Positions 47,380-58,120 of a DNA stretch of 64,000 nt are shown here, one piece after another; the first letter of the stretch is position 1; each line of letters begins with the position of its first letter. The DNA lies in contig CM044858.1 in the NCBI GenBank assembly GCA_024500155.1, positions 24,539,795 to 24,603,794 on the forward strand, in the 5' to 3' direction. The notes under the pieces are model-generated. The model saw nothing but the letters and a program-made list of their open reading frames with translations, ran no database searches and had not been told where the DNA came from. The DNA is from Chenopodium formosanum (Eukaryota; Streptophyta; Magnoliopsida; Caryophyllales; Amaranthaceae). Both the position numbers and the translations under genes were made by a program.

Positions 47380-49923
47380 ACTCAATTAGCATTGTGAAAA
47401 GCAATTGACTTTCATTTGATTCAAAAAGCTTTGATTGAATGTATTTGACTTTCATTTGATTCTAAAAGCTTTGTTGAAAGTGTTTGACTTTCATTCGACT
47501 TAATTAGCTTAGTTGAATACATTTGACTTTTATTTGATTCAAAAAGCTTTGTTTGAATGTGTTTGAGTTTCGTTTGACTCAATTAGCTTTGTTGATTGTG
47601 TTTGACTTTCATTTGACTCAATTAGCATTCTGGAATGCAATTGACTTTCATTTGACTCAATTAGCATTGTGTAATGCAATTGACTTTCATTTGATTCAAA
47701 AAGCTTTGTTTGAATGTATTTGAATTTCATTTGATTCTAAAAGCTTTGTTGAAAGTGTTTGACTTTCATTCGACTTAATTAGCTTAGTTGAATGCATTTG
47801 ACTTTCATTTGATTCAAAAAGCTTTGTTTGAATGTGTTAGACTTTCGTTTGACTCAATTAGCTTTGTTGATTGTGTTTCAATTTAATTTGACTCTATTAG
47901 CATTGTGGAATGCAATTGACTTTCATTTGATTCAAAAAGCTTTGTTTGAATGTATTTGACTTTCATTTGATTCTAAAAGCTTTGTTGAAAGTGTTTGACT
48001 TTCATTTGACTCAATTAGATTTTTTGAATGCGTTTGACTTTAATTTTGTTCAAAAAGCTTTGTTTGAATGTGTTTGACTTTAAGTTGACTAAATTAGCTT
48101 TGTTGAATGTGTTTGACTTTCATTTGACTCAATTAGCATTGGGAAATGCAATTGACTTTCATTTGATTCAAAAAGCTTTGTTTGAATGTATTTGACTTTC
48201 ATTTGATTCTAAAAGCTTTGTTGAAAGTGTTTGACTTTCATTTGACTCAATTAGATTGGTTGAATGCGTTTGACTTTCATTTTATTCAAAAAGCTTTGTT
48301 TGAATGTGTTTGACTTTAAGTTGACTAAATTAGCTTTGTTGAATGTGTTTGACTTTCATTTGACTCAATTAGCATTGGGAAATGCAATTGACTTTCATTT
48401 GATTCAAAAAGCTTTGTTTGAATGTATTTGACTTTCATTTGATTCTAAAAGCTTTGTTGAAAGTGTTTGACTTTCATTCGACTTAATTAGCTTAGTTGAA
48501 TGAATTTGACTTTTATTTGATTCAAAAAGCTTTGTTTGAATGTGTTTGAGTTTCGTTTGACTTAATTAGCTTTGTTGATTGTGTTTGACTTTCATTTGAC
48601 TCAATTAGCATTTTGAAATGCAATTGACTTTCATTTGACTCAATTAGCATTGTGAAAAGCAATTGACTTTCATTTGATTCAAAAAGCTTCGTTTGAATGT
48701 GTTTGAGTTTCGTTTGACTCAATTAGCTTTGTTGCTTGTGTTTGACTTTCATTTGACTCAATTAGCATTTTGAAATGCAATTGACTTTCATTTGACTCAA
48801 TTAGCATTGTGAAAAGCAATTGACTTTCATTTGATTCAAAAAGCTTTGTTTGAATGTATTTGACTTTCATTTGATTCTAAAAGCTTTGTTGAAAGTGTAT
48901 GACTTTCGTTTGACTCAATTAGCATTGTGAAAAGCAATTGACTTTCATTTGATTCAAAAAGCTTTGATTGAATGTATTTGACTTTCATTTGATTCTAAAA
49001 GCTTTGTTGAAAGTGTTTGACTTTCATTCGACTTAATCAGCTTAGTTGAATGCATTTGACTTTTATTTGATTCAAAAAGCTTTGTTTGAATGTGTTTGAG
49101 TTTCGTTTGACTTAATTAGCTTTGTTGATTGTGTTTGACTTTCATTTGACTCAATTAGCATTCTGGAATGCAATTGACTTTCATTTGACTCAATTAGCAT
49201 TGTGTAATGCAATTGACTTTCATTTGATTCAAAAAGCTTTGTTTGAATGTATTTGAATTTCATTTGATTCTAAAAGCTTTGTTGAAAGTGTTTGACTTTC
49301 ATTCGACTTAATTAGCTTAGTTGAATGCATTTGACTTTCATTTGATTCAAAAAGCTTTGTTTGAATGTGTTTGACTTTCGTTTGACTCAATTAGCTTTGT
49401 TGATTGTGTTTCAATTTAATTTGACTCTATTAGCATTGTGGAATGCAATTGACTTTCATTTGATTCAAAAAGCTTTGTTTGAATGTATTTGACTTTCATT
49501 TGATTCTAAAAGCTTTGTTGAAAGTGTTTGACTTTCATTTGACTCAATTAGATTTGTTGAATGCGTTTGACTTTAATTTTGTTCAAAAAGCTTTGTTTGA
49601 ATGTGTTTGACTTTAAGTTGACTAAATTAGCTTTGTTGAATGTGTTTGACTTTCATTTGACTCAATTAGCATTGGGAAATGCAATTGACTTTCATTTGAT
49701 TCAAAAAGCTTTGTTTGAATGTATTTGACTTTCATTTGATTCTAAAAGCTTTGTTGAAAGTGTTTGACTTTCATTTGACTCAATTAGATTGGTTGAATGC
49801 GTTTGACTTTCATTTTATTCAAAAAGCTTTGTTTGAATGTGTTTGACTTTAAGTTGACTAAATTAGCTTTGTTGAATGTGTTTGACTTTCATTTGACTCA
49901 ATTAGCATTGGGAAATGCAATTG
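47380..49923. repeat. ~1.0-kb block pair, 1,533-bp offset
   Basis: The copies are approx. 47,380-48,390 and 48,913-49,923. Fixed points are GCTTTGATTG (47428 and 48961) and the TTCAATTTAATTTGAC monomer (47877 and 49410). They share GCATTCTGG and GCATTGTGTAATGC tails. The offset is 39 monomers. Between the copies, at about 48.4-48.9 kb, lies the separate 157-bp tetramer duplication. Confidence 0.84.
48516..48870. repeat. Tandem duplication of a 157-bp tetramer
   Basis: Four monomers (T2 of 40 bp, then GAGTTTCGTTTGAC-, GCATTTTGAAATGC- and GAAAAGCA-type monomers of 39 bp each) repeat with a 157-bp step starting near 48,522 and 48,679. Both copies share the uncommon GCATTTTGAAATGC tail, which supports a recent local duplication. 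Small differences are TTGATTGTG versus TTGCTTGTG and AAGCTTTG versus AAGCTTCG. Confidence 0.82.
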
Positions 49924-50069
49924 ACTTTCATTGGATTCAAAAAGCTTTGTTTGAATGTGTTTGACTTTCATTTGACTCAATTAGCTTTGTTGAAAGTGTT
50001 TGACTTTCATTTGACTCAATTAGCATTGTGGAATGCAATTGACTTTCATTTGATTCAAAAAGCTTTGTT

Positions 50070-53000
50070 TGAATGTGTTTGACTTTCATTCGACTTAATT
50101 AGCTTAGTTGAATGCATTTGACTTTCATTTGATTCAAAAAGCTTTGTTTGAATGTGTTTGACTTTCGTTTGACTCAATTAGCTTTGTTGATTGTGTTTCA
50201 ATTTAATTTGACTCTATTAGCATTGTGGAATGCAATTGACTTTCATTTGATTCAAAAAGCTTTGTTTGAATGTATTTGACTTTCATTTGATTCTAAAAGC
50301 TTTGTTGAAAGTGTTTGACTTTCATTTGACTCAATTAGATTTGTTGAATGCGTTTGACTTTCATTTTATTCAAAAAGCTTTGTTTGAATGTTTTTAACTT
50401 TAAGTTGACTAAATTAGCTTTGTTGAATGTGTTTGACTTTCATTTGACTCAATTAGCATTGGGAAATGCACCTGACTTTCATTTGATTCAAAAAGCTTTG
50501 TTTGAATGTATTTGACTTTCATTTGATTCTAAAAGCTTTGTTGAAAGTGTTAGACTTTCATTTGACTCAATTAGATTTATTGAATGCGTTTCACTTTCAT
50601 TTTATTCAAAAAGCTATGTTTGAATGTGTTCGACTTTAAGTTGACTAAATTAGCTTTGTTGAATGTGTTTGACTTTCATTTGACTCAATTAGCATTGGGA
50701 AATGCAATTGACTTTCATTTGATTCAAAAAGCTTTGTTGGAATGTGTTTGACTTTCATTTGACTCAATTAGCTTTGTTGAAAGTGTTTGACTTTCATTTG
50801 ACTCAATTAACATTGTGGAATGCAATGAACTTTCATTTGATTCAAAAAGCTTTGTTTTAATGTATTTGACTTTCATTTGATTCTAAAAGCTTTGTTGAAA
50901 GTGTTTGACTTTCGTTCGACTTAATTAGCTTAGTTGAATGCATTTGACTTTTATTTGATTCAAAAAGCTTTGTTTGAATGTGTTTGAGTTTCGTTTGACT
51001 CAATTAGCTTTGTTGATTGTGTTTGACTTTCATTTGACTCAATTAGCATTGTGGAATGCAATTGACTTTCGTTTGACTCAATTAGCATTGTGAAAAGCAA
51101 TTGACTTTCATTTGATTCAAAAAGCTTTGATTGAATGTATTTGACTTTCATTTGATTCTAAAAGCTTTGTTGAAAGTGTTTGACTTTCATTCGACTTAAT
51201 TAGCTTAGTTGAATGCATTTGACTTTCATTTGATTCAAAAAGCTTTGTTTGAATGTGTTTGAGTTTCGTTTGACTCAATTAGCTTTGTTGCTTGTGTTTG
51301 ACTTTCATTTGACTCAATTAGCATTGTGGAATGCAATTGACTTTCATTTGACTCAATTAGCATTGTGAAAAGCAATTGACTTTCATTTGATTCAAAAAGC
51401 TTTGTTTGAATGTATTTGACTTTCATTTGATTCTAAAAGCTTTGTTGAAAGTGTTTGACTTTCATTTGACTCAATTAGATTTGTTGAATGCGTTTGACTT
51501 TCATTTTATTCAAAAAGCTTTGTTTGAATGTGTTTGACTTTAAGTTGACTAAATTAGCTTTGTTGAATGTGTTTGACTTTCATTTGACTAAATTAGCATT
51601 GGGAAATGCAATTGACTTTCATTTGATTCAAAAAGCTTTGTTTGAATGTATTTGACTTTCATTTGATTCTAAAAGCTTAGTTGAAAGTGTTTAACTTTCA
51701 TTTGACTCAATTAGATTTGTTGAATGCGTTTGACTTTCATTTTATTCAAAAAGCTTTGTTTGAATGTGTTTGACTTTCAGTTGACTAAATTAGCTTTGTT
51801 GAATGTGTTTGACTTTCATTTGACTCAATTAGCATTGGGAAATGCTATTGACTTTCATTGGATTCAAAAAGATTTGTTTGAATGTGTTTGACTTTCATTT
51901 TGACTCAATTAGCTTTGTTGAAAGTGTTTGACTTTCATTTGACTCAATTAGCATTGTGGAATGCAATTGAGTTTCATTTGATTCAAAAAGCTTTGTTTGA
52001 ATGTGTTTGACTTTCATTTGGCTCAATTAGCTTAGTTGAATGGGTTTGACTTTCATTTGACTCAATTAGCATTGTGGAATGCAATGAACTTTCATTTGAT
52101 TCAAAAAGCTTTGTTTTAATGTATTTGACTTTCATTTGATTCTAAAAGCTTTGTTGAAAGTGTTTGACTTTCGTTCGACTTAATTAGCTTAGTTGAATGC
52201 ATTTGACTTTTATTTGATTCAAAAAGCTTTGTTTGAATGTGTTTGAGTTTCGTTTGACTCAATTAGCTTTGTTGATTGTGTTTGACTTTCATTTGACTCA
52301 ATTAGCATTCTGGAATGCAATTGACTTTCATTTGACTCAATTAGCATTGTGTAATGCAATTGACTTTCATTTGATTCAAAAAGCTTTGTTTGAATGTATT
52401 TGACTTTCATTTGATTCTAAAAGCTTTGTTGAAAGTGTTTGACTTTCATTCGACTTAATTAGCTTAGTTGAATGCATTTGACTTTCATTTGATTCAAAAA
52501 GCTTTGTTTGAATGTGTTTGACTTTCGTTTGACTCAATTAGCTTTGTTGATTGTGTTTCAATTTAATTTGACTCTATTAGCATTGTGGAATGCAATTGAC
52601 TTTCATTTGATTCAAAAAGCTTTGTTTGAATGTATTTGACTTTCATTTGATTCTAAAAGCTTTGTTGAATGTGTTTGACTTTCATTTGACTCAATTAGAT
52701 TTGTTGAATGCGTTTGACTTTCATTTTATTCAAAAAGCTTTGTTTGAATGTTTTTGACTTTAAGTTGACTAAATTAGCTTTGTTGAATGTGTTTGACTTT
52801 CATTTGACTCAATTAGCATTGGGAAATGCACCTGACTTTCATTTGATTCAAAAAGCTTTGTTTGAATGTATTTGACTTTCATTTGATTCTAAAAGCTTTG
52901 TTGAAAGTGTTTGACTTTCATTTGACTCAATTAGATTTATTGAATGCGTTTCACTTTCATTTTATTCAAAAAGCTTTGTTTGAATGTGTTCGTGTTTAAG

Positions 53001-53120
53001 TTGACTAAATTAGCTTTGTTGAATGTGTTTGACTTTCATTTGACTCAATTAGCATTGGGAAATGCAATTGACTTTCATTTGATTCAAAAAGCTTTGTTGG
53101 AATGTGTTTGACTTTCATTT
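50070..53120. repeat. ~690-bp block pair, 2,360-bp offset (ten hexamers)
   Basis: The copies are approx. 50,070-50,760 and 52,430-53,120. Fixed points are the CATTCGACTTAATTAGC monomer (50,078 and 52,438), TTCAATTTAATTTGAC (50197 and 52557) and the unusual GGGAAATGCACCTGAC joint (CCTG at 50471 and 52831). The offset is exactly ten times 236 bp. Part of the second copy is also related to 49.07-49.7 kb at 3,147 bp. The match ends near 53,120, where T1 is replaced by T3. Confidence 0.83.
50940..51430. repeat. Second 275-bp heptamer pair
   Basis: The GAGTTTCGTTTGAC heptamer occurs twice with T2 monomers starting near 50,960 and 51,235, a 275-bp step as at 17 kb. The first copy has GCTTTGATTGAATG and TTTCGTTTGAC variants near 51,065-51,130; the second has a TTGCTTGTG tail. 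Copy 1 matches near 29.8, 33.5 and 40.0 kb, so a segment of the 6.4-kb HOR is reused here. Confidence 0.83.
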
Positions 53121-53640
53121 GATTCTAAAAGCTTTGTTGAAAGTGTTTGACTTTCATTTGACTTAATTAAATTTGTTGAATGCGTTTGACTTTCATTTTA
53201 TTCAAAAAGTTTTGTTTGAATGTGTTTTACTTTAAGTTGACGAAATTAGCTTTGTTGAATGTGTTTGACTTTCATTTGACTCAATTAGCATTGGGAAATG
53301 AAATTGACTTTCATCGGATTCAAAAAGCTTTGTTTGAATGTGTTTCACTTTCATTTGACTCAATTAAATTTGTTGAAAGTGTTTAACTTTCATTTGACTC
53401 AATTAGCATTGTGGAATGCAATTGACTTTCATTTGATTCAAAAAGTTTTGTTTGAATGTGTTAGACTTTCATTTGGCTCAATTAGCTTAGTTGAATGGGT
53501 TTGACTTTCATTTGACTCAGTTAGCATTGTGGAATGCAATGAACTTTCATTTGATTCAAAAAGCTTTGTTTGAATGTATTTGACTTTCATTTGATTGTAA
53601 AAGCTTTGTTAAAAGTGTTTGACTTTCATTCGACTTAACT
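51430..53640. repeat. Mosaic hexamer stretch with GCATTGGG tails
   Basis: Hexamers with TTTAAGTTGACTAAATTAGC-like monomers and GCATTGGG tails alternate with pieces of the 6.4-kb and 1,533-bp families. Private changes accumulate near 53.0-53.5 kb (GTTCGTGTTTAAGTTGAC, GTTGACGAAATTAGC, TTCATCGGATTC). The stretch overlaps the second copy of the 2,360-bp pair. Confidence 0.7.
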
Positions 53641-54340
53641 AGCTTAGTTGAATGCATTTGACTTTCATTTGATTCAAAAAGCTTTGTTTGAATGTGTTTG
53701 AGTTTCGTTTGACTCAATTAGCTTTGTTGATTGTGTTTGACTTTCATTTGACTCAATTAGCATTGTGGAATGCAATTGACTTTCATTTGACTCAATTAGC
53801 ATTGTGAAAAGCAATTGATTTTCATTTGATTCAAAAAGCTTTGTTTGAATGTATTTGACTTTCATTTGATTCTAAAAGCTTTGTTGAAAGTGTTTGACTT
53901 TCATTCGACTTAATTATCTTAGTTGAATGCACTTGACTTTCATTTGATTCAAAAAGCTTTGTTTGAATGTGTTTGAGTTTCGTTTGACTCAATTAGCTTT
54001 GTTGATTGTGTTTGACTTTCATTTGACTCAATAAGCATTGTGGAATGCAATTGACTTTTATTTGAGTCAATTAGCATTGTGAAAAGCAATTGACTTTCAT
54101 TTGATGCAAAAAGCTTTGTTTGAATGTATTTGACTTTCATTTGATTCTAAAAGCTTTTGTTGAAAGTGTTTGACTTTCATTCGACTTAATTAGCTTAGTT
54201 GAATGCATTTGACTTTCATTTGATTCAAAAAGCTTTGTTTGAATGTGTTTGAGTTTCGTTTGACTCAATTAGCTTTGTTGCTTGTGTTTGACTTTCATTT
54301 GACTCAATTAGCATTGTGGAATGCAATTGACTTTCATTTG
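53640..54340. repeat. Run of 275/276-bp heptamers
   Basis: The GAGTTTCGTTTGAC monomer recurs near 53,700, 53,975 and 54,251, spacings of 275 and 276 bp. The extra base is the T in AAGCTTTTGTTG near 54,150. The third unit is cut short: a CTCTATTAGC monomer replaces the GAAAAGCA-tailed one. This is the longest consecutive run of the heptamer that I found. Confidence 0.84.
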
Positions 54341-56200
54341 ACTCTATTAGCATTGTGGAATGCAATTGACTTTCATTTGATTCAAAAAGCTTTGTTTGAA
54401 TGTATTTGACTTTCAGTTGATTCTAAAAGCTTTGTTGAAAGTGTTTGACTTTCATTTGACTCAATTAGATTTGTTGAATGCGTTTGACTTTCATTTTATT
54501 CAAAAAGCTTTGTTTGAATGTGTTTGACTTTAAGTTGACTAAATTAGCTTTGTTGAATGTGTTTGACTTTCATTTGACTCAATTAGCATTGGGAAATGCA
54601 ATTGACTTTCATTTGATTCAAAAAGCTTTGTTTGAATGTATTTGACTTTCATTTGATTCTAAAAGCTTTGTTGAAAGTGTTTGACTTTCATTTGACTCAA
54701 TTAAATTTGTTGAATGCGTTTGACTTTCATTTTATTCAAAAAGGTTTGTTTGAATGTGTTTGACTTTAAGTTGACTAAATTAGCTTTGTTGAATGTGTTT
54801 GACTTTCATTTGACTTAATTAGCATTGTGGAATGCAATTGACTTTCATCTTATTCAAAAGCTTTGTTTGAATGTATTTGACTTTCATTTGATTCTAAAAG
54901 CTTTGTTGAAAGTGTTTGATTTTCATTTGACTCAATTACATTTGTTGAATGCGTTTGACTTTCATTTTATTCAAAAAGCTTTATTTGAATGTGTTTGACT
55001 TTATGTTGACTAAATTAGCTTTGTTGAATGTGTTTGACTTTCATTTGACTCAATTAGCATTGGGAAATGCAATTGACTTTCATTGGATTCAAAAAGCTTT
55101 GTTTGAATGTATTTGACTTTCATTTGATTCTCAAAGCTTTTTTGAAAGTGTTTGACTTTCATTTGACTCAATTAGATTTGTTGAATGCGTTTGACTTTCA
55201 TCTTATTAAAAAAGCTTTGTTTGAATGTGTTTGACTTTAAGCTGACTAAATTAGCTTTGTTGAATGTGTTTGACTTTCATTTGACTCAATTAGCATTAGG
55301 AAATCCAATTGACTTTCATTGGATTCAAAAAGCTTTGTTTGAATGTGTTTGACTTTCATTTGACTCAATTAGCTTTGTTGAAAGTGTTTGACTTTCATTT
55401 GACTCAATTAGCATTGTGGAATGCAATTGACTTTCATTTGATTCAAAAAGCTTTGTTTGAATGTGTTTGACTTTCATTCGGCTCAATTAGCTTAGTTGAA
55501 TGGGTTTGACTTTCATTTGACTCAATTAGCATTGTGGAATGCAATGAACTTTCATTTGATTCAAAAAGCTTTGTTTGAATGTATTTGACTTTCATTTGAT
55601 TCTAAAAGCTTTGTTGAAAGTGTTTGACTTTCATTTGACTTAATTAGCTTAGTTGAATGCATTTGACTTTCATTTGATTCAAAAAGCTTTGTTTGAATGT
55701 GTTTGAGTTTCGTTTGACTCAATTAGCTTTGTTGCTTGTGTTTGACTTTCATTTGACTTAATTAGCATTGTGGAATGCAATTGACTTTCATTTGACTCAA
55801 TTAGCATTGTGAAAAGCAATTGACTTTCATTTGATTCAAAAAGCTTTGTTTAAATGTGTTTGACTTTCATTTGACTCAATTAGCATTGTGGAATGCAATT
55901 GACTTTCATTTGACTTAATTAGCATTGTGAAAAGCAATTGACTTTCATTTGATTCAAAAAGCTTTGTATGAATGTATTTGACTTTCATTTGATTCTAAAA
56001 GCTTTGTTGAAAGTATTTGACTTTCATTTGACCCATTAAGCTTTGTTGAATGCATTTGACTTTCATTTATTTCAAAAAGCTTTGTTTGAATGTGTTTAAC
56101 TTTCATTTGACTCAATTAGCTTTGTTAAATTTGTTTGACTTTCATTTGACTCTATTAGCACTGTGGAATGCAATTGACTTTCATTTGATTCAAAAAGCTT
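54341..56200. repeat. 236-bp hexamer run leading into the right-end family
   Basis: GCATT-type tails at 54586, 54822, 55057 and 55293 have spacings of 236, 235 and 236 bp. The 235-bp unit contains a CTTATTCAAAAGC monomer one A short. Further right, a GAGTTTCGTTTGAC heptamer-like segment and two GAAAAGCA-tailed monomers occur near 55.7-55.95 kb. The TCTCAAAGCTTTTTTG and CATCTTATTAAAAAAGC monomers near 55,130-55,215 already belong to the right-end family. Confidence 0.78.
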
Positions 56201-58120
56201 TGTTTGAATGTATTTGACTTTTATTTGATTCTAAAAGCTTTGTTGAAAGTGTTTGACTTTCATTTGACTCAATTAGATTTGTTGAATGCGTTTGACATTC
56301 ATTTTATTCAAAAAGCTTTGTTTGAATGTGTTTGACTTTCAGTTGACTAAATTAGCTTTGTTGAATGTGTTTGACTTTCATTTGACTCATTTAGCATTGG
56401 GAAATGCAATTGACTTTCATTGGATTCAAAAAGCTTTGTTTGAATGTGTTTGACTTTCATTTGACTCAATTAGCTTTGTTGAAAGTGTTTGATTTTCATT
56501 TGACTCAATTGGCATTGTGGAATGCATTTGACTTTCATTTGATTCAAAAAGCTTTGTTTAAATGTATTTGACTTTCATTTGATTCTAAAAGCTTTGTTGA
56601 AAGTGCTTGACTTTCATTTGACTCAGTTAGCTTAGTTGAATGCATTTCACTTTCATTTTAATCAAAAAGCTTCGTTTGAATGTGTTTGACTTTGTTTGAC
56701 TCAATTAGCTTTGTTGAAAGTGTTTGACTTTCATTTGACTCAATTAGCATTGGGAAATGCAATTGACTTTCATTTGATTCAAAAAGCTTCGTTTGAATGC
56801 ATTTGACTTTCATTTTATTTAAAAAGCTTCGTTTGAATGGATTTGACTTTTATTTGATTCTAAAAGCTTTGTTGAAAGTGTTTGACTTTCATTTAACTCA
56901 ATTAGCTTTGTTGAATGCATTTGAATCTCATTTGATTAAAAAAGCTTTGTTTAAATGTGTTTGAGTTTCGTATGACTCAATTAGCTTTGTTGAATGTGTT
57001 TGACTTTTATTTGACTCAATTAGCATTGTGGAATGCAATTGACTTTTATTTGATTAAAAAAGCTTTGTTTGAATGTATTTTACTTTCATTTGATTCTAAA
57101 AGCATTGTCGAAAGTGTTTGACTTTCATTTGACTTAGTTAGCTTAGTTGAATGCATTTAACTTTCGTTTTATTCAAAAAGCTTCGTTTGAATGTGTTCGA
57201 CTTTTGTTTGACTCAATTAGCTTTTTTGAATGTGTTTGACTTTCATTTGACTTAATTAGCATTGTGGAATGCAATTGACTTTCATCTTATTCAAAAGCTT
57301 TGTTTGAATGTATTTGACTTTCATTTGATTCTAAAAGCTTTGTTGAAAGTGTTTGACTTTCATTTGACTCAGTTAGCTTAGTTGAATGCATTTGACTTTC
57401 ATTTTATTCAAAAAGCTTCATTTGAATGTGTTTGACTTTTGTTTGACTCAATTAGTTTTGTTGAATGTGTTTGACTTTCATTTGACTCAGTTAGCTTAGT
57501 TAAATGCATTTGACTTTCATTTTATTTAAAAACCTTTGTTTGAATGTGTTTGACTTTTGTTTGACTCAATTAGCTTTATTGATTGTGTTTGACTTTCATT
57601 TGACTTAATTAGCATTGTGGAATGCAATTGACTTTCATCTGATTCAAAAAGCTTTGTTTGAATGTTTTTGACTTTCATTTGATTCTAAAAGCTTTGTTCA
57701 AAGTGTTTGACTTTCATTTGACTCAATTTCTTAGTTGAATGCATTTGACTTTCATTTGATTCAAAAAGCTTTGTTTGAATGTATTTGACTTTCATTTGAT
57801 TCTAAAAGCTTTGTTCAAAGTGTTTGACTTTCATTTGACATAATTTCTTAGTTGAATGCATTTGACTTTCGTTTGACTATATTAGCTTTGTTGATTGTGT
57901 TTGACTTTAATTTGACTCAATTAGCATTGTGTAATGCAATTGACTTTCATTTGATTCAAAAAGCTTTGTTTGAATGTATTTGACTTTCATTTGATTCTAA
58001 AAGCTTTGTTGAAAGTGTTGACTTTCATTTGACTCAATTAGCTTTGTTGAATGTGTTTGACTTTCATTTGACTCAATTAGCATTGTCGAATGCAATTGAC
58101 TTTCATTTGATTCAAAAAGC
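56200..58120. repeat. Right-end HOR, first (divergent) copy
   Basis: The GCGTTTGACATTC monomer (CATTC at 56296 and 59201) and GTGTTTGACTTTGTTTGAC (TTTGTTTGAC at 56691 and 59596) match the next copy at 2,905 bp. Later landmarks are closer: ACTCAATTTCTTAG lies at 57721 and 60391, offset 2,670. The 235-bp fall in offset means this copy has six more monomers near 57.1-57.4 kb than the next one. The CAATTTCTTAG monomers also lack the usual TAGC core, so they are short. Confidence 0.8.
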
